The position numbers and the translations under genes are program-made. Below the pieces are notes generated by a model. It was not told where the DNA came from, made no database searches, and was given only the letters and a program-made list of their open reading frames with translations. Shown piece by piece: positions 8,999 to 17,951 of a DNA stretch of 64,000 nucleotides; position 1 is the first letter of the stretch, and each line of letters starts with the position of its first letter. The stretch comes from Phycisphaerales bacterium (lineage in GTDB: Bacteria; Planctomycetota; Phycisphaerae; Phycisphaerales; UBA1924). The stretch spans positions 491,394 to 555,393 of the forward strand of contig JAJDDF010000006.1 in assembly GCA_029260455.1 (NCBI GenBank), written 5' to 3'.

Positions 8999-10303
8999 TC
9001 ACGGGGTACTCGACGAGGTGCCCCGAGCAAGCGATGCATCTGCGACCACATCGATATCAAGTATTGACTCTGCCTCCGCCCCGGAGGCCCGGTCTGTCAC
9101 GCGCACCTTCAGGCGATAGCTGCCCACGCTGAGTGTGCTCGGCAATTCGATCATCTGCACCACGAAAAAATCCCGCCTCGCTCGGCGTGAAAAATCTTCG
9201 ATCTTCACTTCCGGGCGTTGCCAGGCCACCAGATCGTGATCAGCTTCCACGCGTGGCGTACCCGCGTGATACAGCGCTAAAGATTGCATGAGTTCAACGG
9301 AAAATCCGTCCATGCCATTCCTGCGCTCAGCGGTAGTGTGAAAATGATCGAGTTCGATATACACAATCACGCGGTTTGTGCGCCCGGCGAGAAGTGTGTA
9401 GCGCCGGTCGCGCATCGGAAGTGATTCATAGACACCAAACCCATCGACGCGCGTGCAAAGCGACGTGTTGTCAATGGCAAGATCGCGCCACTGCTGGGTC
9501 GCAAGTGTAAGGGTGTCTGCGGCTTCAACCAGTGCGCCGGCATCACTTGCGCCGGAGCCATTCGTGCCCATTGAACGCAGGATATCGCGCCACGAGCGCA
9601 GAAGCGATACTTCATCGGGGGCAATCGCTGACGCCATCCCATCCTCTGCGAAGGCAGTATCGGAGACGCCCGGCAATACGATTTCGAGCGCTGCCAGACG
9701 CATCAGTGCCTGTACCCCAGACCCATCCCGCTTCGCAAGATCGGTGGTCGCGGCAGCCAGTTCGCCTGCGAGCCGTTCGACGCGCTGCGCGGGGTCCAGT
9801 TGGGCAACATCTGCAATCGGTGCAGCGATGACTGTTGGTGTGGAGTCGGCAGGTGCATCAGGGCCCATGATGATGACGGGGGGGGGCTGATCAAACACCT
9901 GCGACCCGGGCGAGGCGCTGTGCACCGGCGCGAAGGGGGCGGACCAGTCAATGATGGGCTCGGTGGTCGCGGCGATATTTTGAGGGTGTGATGTTGTTGA
10001 TGTCCCGGGCAGGTTCACCGCGCTGGTATTCATCGCCTCCTGCAATAAGTTGAGACGCGAGGCGACCTGCGGATCGAGCTCGGGCAGTGGGCCATCAACA
10101 GAATCTTCTGGTGTTGTTTCAGTAGAGCCGTCAACAGTTTGAAGCTGCGGCGCTTCCGGGGGCGGGGTTTGTAGAGTTTGACTCAATGGCCCGGAGCGCA
10201 GTCCGGCACAACTGCCGCCTGCGACGCTCCAGATCGCGCCACACAGACCAAGTCCGACCAACCATGGCGTAAGCGCCCCGCCTGTGCGATTTTTCTGCGG
10301 CAT
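8999..10303 (-). CDS. Exported or membrane-anchored protein of unknown function
   Basis: I do not recognise this protein (434 aa from ATG 10303; ATG 10312 adds three residues). The N-terminus MPQKNRTGG is followed by one hydrophobic helix (LTPWLVGLGLCGAIWSVAGG) and a cysteine that could be a poor lipobox. A Pro/Thr-rich linker covers roughly residues 30-190, with PPEAP and PPPV runs. The C-terminal third looks like a folded extracytoplasmic domain: a strand-rich block around RRYTLLAGRTNRVIVYIELDHF and a final beta-type repeat LPSTLSVGSYRLKVRVTD. It ends 14 bp... close to gmk and begins about 95 bp below the end of holA on the same strand. Lineage-specific envelope protein is the cautious label. 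Confidence 0.7.
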   Translation of the reverse strand: MPQKNRTGGALTPWLVGLGLCGAIWSVAGGSCAGLRSGPLSQTLQTPPPEAPQLQTVDGSTETTPEDSVDGPLPELDPQVASRLNLLQEAMNTSAVNLPGTSTTSHPQNIAATTEPIIDWSAPFAPVHSASPGSQVFDQPPPVIIMGPDAPADSTPTVIAAPIADVAQLDPAQRVERLAGELAAATTDLAKRDGSGVQALMRLAALEIVLPGVSDTAFAEDGMASAIAPDEVSLLRSWRDILRSMGTNGSGASDAGALVEAADTLTLATQQWRDLAIDNTSLCTRVDGFGVYESLPMRDRRYTLLAGRTNRVIVYIELDHFHTTAERRNGMDGFSVELMQSLALYHAGTPRVEADHDLVAWQRPEVKIEDFSRRARRDFFVVQMIELPSTLSVGSYRLKVRVTDRASGAEAESILDIDVVADASLARGTSSSTP

Positions 10304-10397
10304 ATCGTGCATCCTGCACTGACAAGAATAGCGCATTCTCTGCGCGATCAAAATACTGCGCGGCGCATCCTGCACCGCTTCCACGATTCGTCATCGG

Positions 10398-11405
10398 TCA
10401 GCCGCCCAGTGCTTGTGCAAACTGGATGGTCAAAACCTCAAGTCCGCGCACGTTGTCACCCTGTCCGGTCTTGCCACGCACATCTGTTTCGATCGCATCG
10501 CGCAACAATCGCCGTGCGCGGGCAGGTGTCAAGTGTTTTGCAACACTCATCAGGCGATCACCCGCAGGGCCCCAGAGGCGCAGGCGTTTGGCAATCGCAC
10601 CAGACCCCTCGCCGACCGCGAGTGATTGTGAGGCGGCGTGGACCTTTCGCGCCAGGTCAACAAACGCCCAGCGCAGCGGCACGATCTCGATGCGGGAGAT
10701 CGTGAGCAATTCATTCAGCTTCGCGAGCGCTGCCTCTGTGTTGCCTGAAAGAAGCACATCCTGAATCATCCAGAACTGTTCCTCGCGCGATGGACCGACC
10801 ATCTCGCGCACCAGTTCGACAGTGATGGGCTGGCCTTCGTCGACCGCTGATGCCAGTTTCGCGACTTCTGAAGAGATGCGAGACAAGTCCACGCCCACGC
10901 GCTCGACAAGTGCCCGGGCGGCGTCCGGGGGCATGTCAGCCTGATGGCGAAGTTGTGCCATTTCGCCCGCCGCCTGAGCTGCCCGGTCGGGCTTGACTGC
11001 ATCACACCGGACGACACTGCCGACCGTTTCAATCATTCCATCGAGCTTGCCCTTGTGCCAGGTTTCTGCGCGCAAGATGAGAGTTGCCTCGGGGGCGGGG
11101 GCGGCGGCGTAGCGCTCCATCACCGGGCGGTTGTCACCCTTGACGAAGGCGTCGGCGTTGTCGACGACCACGAACTTGTGCTGGACCATCAGCCCGACGC
11201 TCCGGCATTCATCGAGCACATCTGCCATTGATGCCGAGGTGCCGTCAAAACGGATGGTGTCCGCTTCGGTCCCTTGCTGGGTCAATTGTTTGCGGAGCTG
11301 ATCGGTGTAGGCCCGGCGGAGATATTCCTCTTTTCCAAAGAGCAGCACAATCCGGTCGTCAACCGAAGGCCCCGAGGGTCGAGATGGTGCATTGCGTCGC
11401 GCCAT
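10398..11405 (-). CDS. holA: DNA polymerase III subunit delta
   Basis: The delta subunit opens the beta clamp within the clamp loader. The 335-residue protein has the family pattern: N-terminal RIVLLFGKEEYLRR, then a Rossmann-like region with FDGTSASMADVLDECRS and KFVVVDNADAFVKGDN, LILRAETWHKGKLDG, and the C-terminal helical collar with AARALVERVGVDLSRISSEVAKLAS and SREEQFWMIQDVLLSGN. The ATG at 11405 (MARRNAPSR) is preferred; the 20 extra residues from 11465 do not look family-like. holB, encoding the partner delta prime, is also in this window at 27.3-28.5 kb. Confidence 0.92.
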   Translation of the reverse strand: MARRNAPSRPSGPSVDDRIVLLFGKEEYLRRAYTDQLRKQLTQQGTEADTIRFDGTSASMADVLDECRSVGLMVQHKFVVVDNADAFVKGDNRPVMERYAAAPAPEATLILRAETWHKGKLDGMIETVGSVVRCDAVKPDRAAQAAGEMAQLRHQADMPPDAARALVERVGVDLSRISSEVAKLASAVDEGQPITVELVREMVGPSREEQFWMIQDVLLSGNTEAALAKLNELLTISRIEIVPLRWAFVDLARKVHAASQSLAVGEGSGAIAKRLRLWGPAGDRLMSVAKHLTPARARRLLRDAIETDVRGKTGQGDNVRGLEVLTIQFAQALGG

Positions 11406-11669
11406 AGTCCGGGAGGTGACGATACCCGCAATCGGCACCATTCGGCGGGCAAATCGGAGGGTCATTTCCGGGCGTATTCACTTGCCGGGGGGAGCGCGGT
11501 AGACTGTCGGACCAGTTCAAAGTGCTGCCATGGCGGTGGGCCATGGATTCGCACCCTGATCGAGAACGCCGCGTGACTGGCGTTGACCCCGTGCCCGGGT
11601 TTTTTGGGCGGGCCATGGGCGACATGTCTGCCACAGGTGAGGCTTCATACTTGAGGGAGATCTTTCGCG

Positions 11670-13730
11670 ATGACCCACACGACGGCTCAGATTCGCAATA
11701 TCGCAATGACAGGTCATGCCAGCGCCGGCAAGACAACTCTTATCGAAGCCATGCTCTTCAAATTGGGTGCAATCAACAAACAGGGGCATATCGAATCAGG
11801 CGACACGGTCTGTGATTTCGAATCAGAAGAAAAAGAACATGGTCATTCACTGAACGTGGGCTTCGTCAATTTCGATCACGAAGGCAAACACTTCAACATG
11901 ATTGATACGCCCGGCTTCCCTGATTTTCTGGGGCAGTCACTTGCGATTGTTCCCGCAGTGGAAACAGTGGCGGTGGTCATTGATGCTGGTCGTGGCATTC
12001 AAACCACAACGCGGCGCATCATGCGCGTTGCAGAGCAGCGTCACTTTCCGCGCATGATCATCATCAACAAGATCGATGAACACCCAGGCGAACTTGAAGC
12101 ACTGGTTGAAGCGATTCGTGAAACATTTGGCAGCACTTGCTTGCCGCTCAATTTGCCCAATGCAGACTGTTCCGATGTTATCGATCTCTGGGAATCGGAA
12201 AGTGATGTACCTACGTCGTTCGGTTCTGTTGCGGATGCGCATCAGCAGCTGGTCGATCAGATTGTCGAAGTTGATGACGCTCTGATGGAGACTTATCTCA
12301 CCGAAGGGACTGTCGCCAAAGACAAATTGCACGATGCCTTTGAGGAAGCGCTGCGCGAGGCCCATCTGGTGCCCATCGTCTTTACAAGCGCCACCACCGG
12401 CGCAGGTCTTGAAGACCTCTTGCATCTCATGGCTCATCTGTGCCCGAGTCCTCTTGAAGGCAATCCTCGCCCATTTCTGGTGAGCGATGATGACGGCACG
12501 GAAAAACCATGGCAGGCCGACCCGACAAAGGCATCACCATTTGTGGGGCATGTCTTCAAGATCACCGCCGATCAATTTGTCGGCAAGGTAGCGATGGTGC
12601 GCATCCATCAGGGCTCACTCAAGGCGGGTGATTCTGTGCGCATCGGCGATGAGCGCAAGCCGGTGCGCATCGCGCATCCGCAGAAGGTCTTCGGTAAAGA
12701 AATGACCGAAGTGAAAGAAGCAGTCACGGGCGACATTATTGCCATTGGCAAAGTTGAAGAATTACACTTTGATGTTGTGATTCATACGGATGAAACACTT
12801 GGCGGGCTGCACTTTGATTCAGTGCCCATGCCGCGCCCCATGTATGGATTGGCACTGGAAGCCAAGACGCGCGGCGACGAAGCGAAGATTTCAACAGCAC
12901 TTTCCAAAATTCGCGAAGAAGATCCGACCTTCAATGTTGAACGCATCGCTGCAACGCATCAGACCGTGGCTCGCGCTATGGGTGAGCTGCACATGCGTGT
13001 GATTCTTGAGAAGCTTCTTCGCCGATTCAAACTCGAACTCGCCACCGAGCCCCCCAAGGTGGCGTACAAGGAAACGATCACCGCAAAAGCTGATGGGCAT
13101 CATCGACACAAGAAACAGACCGGCGGTGCGGGTCAGTTCGGCGAGGTGTACCTGCGTGTTGAGCCCCTGGTTTCACCAGAAAGCAGCACGCCCCCCTTCG
13201 AATTTGTTGATGACACATTTGGCGGTTCGATCCCGAGGCAGTTCCTGCCTGCAATTGAGAAGGGTGTGCGCAAGGCCATGATCGATGGTGCTGTGGCGGG
13301 ATACCCGCTCACAGGCGTGCGGGTTTCGGTCTATGACGGCAAGTATCACGCGGTTGATTCCAAAGAGGTCGCCTTTGTCGCAGCGGGCAAGTGGGCGTTT
13401 ATTGATGCCATTCGCAAGGCAAAGCCGGTGTTGCTTGAGCCAATCGTTTCGGTAGAGATCACTGCCCCCTCAAGTTCAATGGGCGATATCTCAGCGGACC
13501 TCTCTGGAAAGCGCGGGCAGATGGGTGAGACCGAATACCTGCCGGGCGACATCGTGCTCATTCACGCCAAGGTGCCTCTTGCGGAGATGAATCAGTATTC
13601 GAGTGTGCTCAAGAGCATGACCGGCGGGCAGGGGAGCTTTGTCATGGATTATTCGCATGATGACCGCACGCCCCCCAATGTGCAGGCGGAAATCGTGGCG
13701 AAGTATCAGCCCCATCCGGATGATGATTAA
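11670..13730 (+). CDS. Elongation factor G-like GTPase (EF-G2 type)
   Basis: A 686-residue translational GTPase with the five-domain EF-G architecture. Seen: G1 GHASAGKTTL near residue 15, G3 DTPG, G4 NKID, TSATTGAGL, the domain II barrel (GHVFKITADQFVGKVAMVRIHQG), and domains III-V, with HRHKKQTGGAGQFGEVYLRVEP in domain IV and the final GGQGSF. Two positions depart from translating EF-G: the switch I segment reads EHGHSL in place of the RGITI signature, and DTPGH is DTPGFPDF, so the histidine that activates water for GTP hydrolysis is absent. That is the pattern of the EF-G-like paralogue group whose role is unsettled, so the symbol fusA is withheld. AGGGAG precedes the ATG at good spacing. 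Confidence 0.9.
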   Translation: MTHTTAQIRNIAMTGHASAGKTTLIEAMLFKLGAINKQGHIESGDTVCDFESEEKEHGHSLNVGFVNFDHEGKHFNMIDTPGFPDFLGQSLAIVPAVETVAVVIDAGRGIQTTTRRIMRVAEQRHFPRMIIINKIDEHPGELEALVEAIRETFGSTCLPLNLPNADCSDVIDLWESESDVPTSFGSVADAHQQLVDQIVEVDDALMETYLTEGTVAKDKLHDAFEEALREAHLVPIVFTSATTGAGLEDLLHLMAHLCPSPLEGNPRPFLVSDDDGTEKPWQADPTKASPFVGHVFKITADQFVGKVAMVRIHQGSLKAGDSVRIGDERKPVRIAHPQKVFGKEMTEVKEAVTGDIIAIGKVEELHFDVVIHTDETLGGLHFDSVPMPRPMYGLALEAKTRGDEAKISTALSKIREEDPTFNVERIAATHQTVARAMGELHMRVILEKLLRRFKLELATEPPKVAYKETITAKADGHHRHKKQTGGAGQFGEVYLRVEPLVSPESSTPPFEFVDDTFGGSIPRQFLPAIEKGVRKAMIDGAVAGYPLTGVRVSVYDGKYHAVDSKEVAFVAAGKWAFIDAIRKAKPVLLEPIVSVEITAPSSSMGDISADLSGKRGQMGETEYLPGDIVLIHAKVPLAEMNQYSSVLKSMTGGQGSFVMDYSHDDRTPPNVQAEIVAKYQPHPDDD

Positions 13731-13804
13731 CTTTGCAGCACGCAGTGAGCCGTTGATTTGGATGTCATGCATGGTTTTGTGCGGGCTTACTACAATCCGC
13801 CGTC

Positions 13805-15136
13805 ATGATTGAGCAAGACACACCCGTAGCGCGCAACATTATTATCACGGGCGTGGGCGCTGTGTCTGCGTTTGGAGTGGGCATGGGGGCACTCTGGGAA
13901 GGCCTCTGCGCCGGTGAATCGCGGCTTGGGCCGATTCATGGCTTCGATGCATCGGGGTTGCGCTCAAATCTTGCCGGGCAGGTGCCGGAAGGATTTTCGG
14001 CGCGCGACTATGTGCCCAAAAGCTATCGCAAGGGCGTCAAAGTCATGGCGCGGGATATCGAATTGGCGGTTGCCGCCGCCTTGACTGCGGTGCAGGACGC
14101 CGGGCTGACCACGCGCGCAACTGATTCTGATGCAACGCCAACCTACGCACCGGAGCGCCTGGGATGCCAGATTGGTGCGGGCCTGCTTGCCCCCGAATTG
14201 CAGGAACTTGCACTTGCGTTCGTAAGTGCTTCAGAGGGTAAACACTTCAGCTACGAACAGTGGGGCGAGGTTGGCACGAACAACCTGACGCCGCTCTGGA
14301 TGTTAAAATATCTGCCCAACATGCTCGCGTGCCATGTCACGATTTTACATGATGCGCGCGGCCCATCGAACACCATTACATGTGCGGATGCATCGGGTGT
14401 TCTTTCAATTGGTGAATCGATGCGCGTTATCGAGCGCGGGGACGCGGATGCTGCCATTGCGGGCGGTGTTGAAAGCAAAGTGAATCCGACATGGTTGTTG
14501 CGACTGGACCTGATGAAGCGTCTCGTACATACCGATGGGCACAGCACCGGTGCGAATCTTGTGCGCCCCTACGACCCCAAGGCCCCGGGCACGCTTGCAG
14601 GGGAAGGCGGCGGCATTCTTGTGCTCGAAGAGGCCTCCTATGCAGCTCGGCGCGGTGCAAAGCCGGTCGCGGTCCTCGAAGGTTTTGGAGCCGGGCATGA
14701 ACCCAATGGCTTGGATCAACAGGCGACGGGTGAGGGGCTGGCGGGAGCCATTTTCGCCGCCCTCCGCGACGCCAAGGCATTGCCTGACGATATCGATGCC
14801 ATTGTCCCGCAGGCCTGTGGATGCTTGACTAGCGATCGACCGGAGCTGGCAGCATTGCAGCAGGTGTTCGGCGGCCATCTTGCCAAGACGCCGATCGTGA
14901 CCATTGTCCCAAACATTGGCGATAGTACCGCTGGGGCAGGAGGCATTGCGACCGCAATTGCGGCCCAGTGCCTCTCAACGCAAGCTCTGCCCGCCAGGAT
15001 TCACCATGGCACCCCAGCAGCGGGGCTCCTAGTCGGGGCCTGCCCATCACAAAAACGCTCACTTCGCCGGGTTCTCGTGTGCACCGGGTCTGTTGGCGGG
15101 CAGTGTGGAGCACTGGTGCTTGCCCGTGCGACGTGA
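13805..15136 (+). CDS. Ketosynthase-like protein lacking both catalytic histidines
   Basis: This 443-residue protein has the FabF-type thiolase fold. The N-terminal IIITGVGAVSAFG, the nucleophile-elbow region ARGPSNTITCADASG with Cys193 and AGEGGGILVLEEA are all recognisable. However, the HGTGT loop is replaced by VPQACGC (His to Gln336) and the GHxxGAAG motif by IGDSTAGAGG (His to Asp373). The Cys-His-His triad is therefore reduced to the cysteine, so normal decarboxylative condensation is not expected. The next-but-one gene is an intact ketosynthase, and the arrangement recalls KS-alpha/KS-beta (chain-length factor) pairs, where one partner is inactive and shapes the pocket. A heterodimer is inference. 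No acyl carrier protein or ketoreductase lies nearby. Confidence 0.85.
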   Translation: MIEQDTPVARNIIITGVGAVSAFGVGMGALWEGLCAGESRLGPIHGFDASGLRSNLAGQVPEGFSARDYVPKSYRKGVKVMARDIELAVAAALTAVQDAGLTTRATDSDATPTYAPERLGCQIGAGLLAPELQELALAFVSASEGKHFSYEQWGEVGTNNLTPLWMLKYLPNMLACHVTILHDARGPSNTITCADASGVLSIGESMRVIERGDADAAIAGGVESKVNPTWLLRLDLMKRLVHTDGHSTGANLVRPYDPKAPGTLAGEGGGILVLEEASYAARRGAKPVAVLEGFGAGHEPNGLDQQATGEGLAGAIFAALRDAKALPDDIDAIVPQACGCLTSDRPELAALQQVFGGHLAKTPIVTIVPNIGDSTAGAGGIATAIAAQCLSTQALPARIHHGTPAAGLLVGACPSQKRSLRRVLVCTGSVGGQCGALVLARAT

Positions 15137-15235
15137 AACATCGCCCGGCGGATGCCACAATGTGTATTCATGCCCCTCGTCCTGCCGTCGTCGTCTGGTC
15201 GCAAGGGCCTCAACCCCATCTTTGGAGAACCCAAC

Positions 15236-15760
15236 ATGACCATGCAACAGCACACGCGAGGACGCCGTCCAACGATTCGCAATGAAGAGCTCGACCCCGC
15301 CCTGACGGAAGTGTCTCGGCGCGTGATTGGGTGCGCCATTGAAATTCACAAGGCGCTTGGTCCCGGTTTCGATCGTTCGGTGTATGAAAAGGCACTCGCG
15401 ATTGAACTCAAAGACGCTGACGTGGTTCATGAGATGAGCTACAGCTTTCCTATTCACTATGGCGGTGAAAACATTGGCGAGCACGGCGTAAGCCTTTTCG
15501 TTGACGACCGTTTTGTTGTGCAGGTCATGGCGTGTGATGAAGAAGTTTCAGGTTTTGATCGCACGGTGCTTCGTTCGCAATTGCGGGCGGCGGACCTTGA
15601 GCTCGGACTCATCATCAACTTCGGACGACGACGCCTCAAGGATGGAGGTTTGGTGCGCGTCTTGAATCCGGACAAGCTCGACCAGATGCGCTCCGATGCG
15701 GATGATGATCATGATCAGGAAGATGATGACGAGGGCGAGGACTACGGGGACGATGCGTGA
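15236..15760 (+). CDS. GxxExxY family protein with acidic C-terminal tail
   Basis: A 174-residue protein from ATG 15236, preceded by GGAG about 9 bases upstream. It matches the GxxExxY family: RRVIGCAIEIHKALGPGF, a variant of the signature (GFDRSVYEKAL), IELKDADV and GLIINFGRRRLKDGGLVRV near the end. The usual Glu of the signature is changed (GFDRSVY rather than GFLESVY). After residue about 150 comes a tail of mostly Asp and Glu (DDDHDQEDDDEGEDYGDD). The family has a nuclease-like fold but no settled role. It lies between two ketosynthase genes, and its TGA overlaps the GTG start of the second one, so translational coupling is likely. Confidence 0.85.
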   Translation: MTMQQHTRGRRPTIRNEELDPALTEVSRRVIGCAIEIHKALGPGFDRSVYEKALAIELKDADVVHEMSYSFPIHYGGENIGEHGVSLFVDDRFVVQVMACDEEVSGFDRTVLRSQLRAADLELGLIINFGRRRLKDGGLVRVLNPDKLDQMRSDADDDHDQEDDDEGEDYGDDA

Positions 15761-17157
15761 ATACTGTCAGCGTTGACGCCCGCGCCGGGATGCGAGGGCG
15801 CCGACGTGTTGTGATCACCGGGATGGGCTGGGTGACGCCGCTGGGAAGCGATGTTGATGCGGTCTGGGAGCGGCTTCTCGCAGGTGCATCTGCGATCGGG
15901 CCCATTACTCGCTTTCCCGCAGAGACTTTTGCAACTAATTTTGGTGCGGAAGTCAAACAGTTTGATCTTATAGAGCACGGGCCCTTTGCTGGCGTTTCGG
16001 GCTTGCCACATGAAGAAACCGGACGCAATGCGCGCTTCGCACTTGCTGCAGCGGCGCACGCATTTCGTCAGGCGGGGCTCGGAGACGTCGGTGCAACACC
16101 TACTCAGGTTGATCCAGCGCGGATGGGTATTTATCTGGGGGCTGGCGAAGGCATACCTGATTTTGATGCGTGCGTTGCAACATCTCTTGAAGCATGGAAC
16201 GATGAACAGCGCGCGCTCGATCTGCATCAGTGGGGTGAGGCGGCCTATGCGCGCATGGGACGCACGCGTGAACTCGAACAGGAACCCAGTTTGTCTGTCG
16301 CGCATCTTGCGCGCCACTTTGGCGCGAGAGGCCCATCGTTTAATTGCATGACCGCGTGTGCTGCTTCAACACAATCTGTCGGCGAAGCATTTGAGATTAT
16401 CAGGCGCGATGATGCGGACATCATGATCGCAGGTGGTACGCATTCCATGCTGCACCCTTTTGGCATGACCGGGTTTATTCGTCTGACGGCGATGTCCACC
16501 CGCCGAGACACACCAACGACCGCATCGCGCCCATTCGATCAGACCCGCGAAGGTTTTGTGATGGGAGAAGGCGCGGGCATTGTCATTCTTGAATCGCTGG
16601 AACATGCTTTGGCGCGCGGTGCCGCGCCATTGGTCGAGGTGGCGGGCTACGGCTCATCGGCAGATGCGTATCGCATCACTGATATTCAACCCGATGGTGT
16701 TGGCGCCATGGCCGCGATGGGCGCAGCGCTCGAGCAGGCAGGGTTAGATCCAGATGCACAGGAGGCTGATGGGCGCCCGCAAGTGCATTATATCTCTGCG
16801 CATGGCACCGGAACCAAAGAAAACGATGCAATCGAAACGAGAGCTGTGCGTGGACTTTTGGGTGACAATGCCCCGCGGGTACCATTCAGTTCGATCAAGT
16901 CCATGATGGGGCACCTTATTCAGGCCGCGGGTGCCGTTGAACTCATGACCTGCGTGCAGGCGATTCGCACCGGTTTTGTGCCGCCAACGATGAATCTTCA
17001 CACGCCCGATCCAGCGTGTGATCTTGATTACGTGCCCAACCGTGCGCGCGATCTGCGCGATGCGCAAGGCAAGAGTCGTGTGCATGTTGCGATGTCGAAT
17101 AGTTTTGGTTTTGGTGGGCAAAATAATACACTTGTGATTCGCCGGTTTGAGACATGA
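15757..17157 (+). CDS. fabF: Beta-ketoacyl-ACP synthase II (FabF-type) with intact triad
   Basis: A 466-residue condensing enzyme expected to extend acyl-ACP with malonyl-ACP. The triad is complete: Cys201 in MTACAAS, His349 in SAHGTGTKEND, and His386 in SIKSMMGHLIQAAG, with the lysine of the KSMMGH segment. Other family blocks are VVITGMGWVTPLG at the start, EGFVMGEGAGIVILE, and SNSFGFGGQNNTLV at the end. It starts with GTG at 15757 inside the stop of the upstream GxxExxY gene, and its own stop overlaps the next gene's ATG by 4 bp. About 40 residues longer than E. coli FabF, mainly in the 125-175 region. Whether it serves primary fatty-acid synthesis or a special lipid or polyketide depends on the degenerate partner upstream. 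Confidence 0.92.
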   Translation: MNTVSVDARAGMRGRRRVVITGMGWVTPLGSDVDAVWERLLAGASAIGPITRFPAETFATNFGAEVKQFDLIEHGPFAGVSGLPHEETGRNARFALAAAAHAFRQAGLGDVGATPTQVDPARMGIYLGAGEGIPDFDACVATSLEAWNDEQRALDLHQWGEAAYARMGRTRELEQEPSLSVAHLARHFGARGPSFNCMTACAASTQSVGEAFEIIRRDDADIMIAGGTHSMLHPFGMTGFIRLTAMSTRRDTPTTASRPFDQTREGFVMGEGAGIVILESLEHALARGAAPLVEVAGYGSSADAYRITDIQPDGVGAMAAMGAALEQAGLDPDAQEADGRPQVHYISAHGTGTKENDAIETRAVRGLLGDNAPRVPFSSIKSMMGHLIQAAGAVELMTCVQAIRTGFVPPTMNLHTPDPACDLDYVPNRARDLRDAQGKSRVHVAMSNSFGFGGQNNTLVIRRFET

Positions 17158-17951
17158 CTGTTCCGATGCCCTATGCCGAGTTAGAAGAAACCCTTGGCTT
17201 TGAAGAGCCATATCGTGATCCGCCTGCGCGCCGAACACCTGTCGCCATGGTATTCCTTCTGGCACTGTGTGCATGCATCATTACGCTCGTCGTAACTGTG
17301 GGCGTGCTTGCGACCACCCCGCCTGCGTGGTGGCCTGTGCCGGTACGTGATGTAGAAGCCGCCCGCATCCGCGCCCGCGAGATTGAAAATGTCGCAACGC
17401 GCATGGCTTCAGAAATCCGCGATACCGATGTGCCCTGGTCGGTCTTGCTTCGCCAAGAGGATGCCAATACATGGCTTGAACAGCGCCTGCGCAATTGGGT
17501 TGAATCAACCTATGCCCCGTGGCCCGCAGGGATTGGGCGCATCGCGGTGCGGTTCGATCATGGTCGTGTTGTGATGGGTATTGAATTAGACAGTTCAAGT
17601 GATGATGGCTCATCGCATGCTGATCGCATTGCGTCATTTGTGCTTGAGCCTTGGATTGGCGAAGACCAACTGGCGCGCCTCCGGTTGCTTGAAGTGCGCT
17701 TCAACCGCATAGTGATTCCGCGTTCTTTTGCAGAGCGCAAACTCACTGAGGCTCTTGCGGAGGCCTTCGAGCGCGATCAGCATGATGTGTTGCCATTTCT
17801 CGCGGCGCTTCACGGTGAGCCCATCCCAGAGCCCCCGGTCCTTTCCCTTGGAGATGGTCGGCGGGTGCATCTCTTGAGTATCGAGACGCGCGAGGGCGAA
17901 ATTGTGCTGCACTGTAAGACAAAGGTCCCCACTAGGGCCGCCAGCCGGTGA
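17154..17951 (+). CDS. Single-pass membrane protein, unknown function
   Basis: I do not recognise a named family. The 265-residue product has a short cytoplasmic leader, one strong transmembrane helix at about residues 30-53 (VFLLALCACIITLVVTVGVLA), then an extracytoplasmic region. That region has a helical part (ARIRAREIENVATRMASEIR), a block WSVLLRQEDANTWLEQRLRNW, and strands RIAVRFDHGRVVMGIEL and VHLLSIETREGEIVLHCKT, resembling lipid-binding or LppC-like periplasmic folds only in general pattern. Its ATG overlaps the stop of the ketosynthase by 4 bp, and its stop abuts the next gene, so it belongs to the same operon and might act on its product; that is inference. Confidence 0.8.
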   Translation: MTVPMPYAELEETLGFEEPYRDPPARRTPVAMVFLLALCACIITLVVTVGVLATTPPAWWPVPVRDVEAARIRAREIENVATRMASEIRDTDVPWSVLLRQEDANTWLEQRLRNWVESTYAPWPAGIGRIAVRFDHGRVVMGIELDSSSDDGSSHADRIASFVLEPWIGEDQLARLRLLEVRFNRIVIPRSFAERKLTEALAEAFERDQHDVLPFLAALHGEPIPEPPVLSLGDGRRVHLLSIETREGEIVLHCKTKVPTRAASR

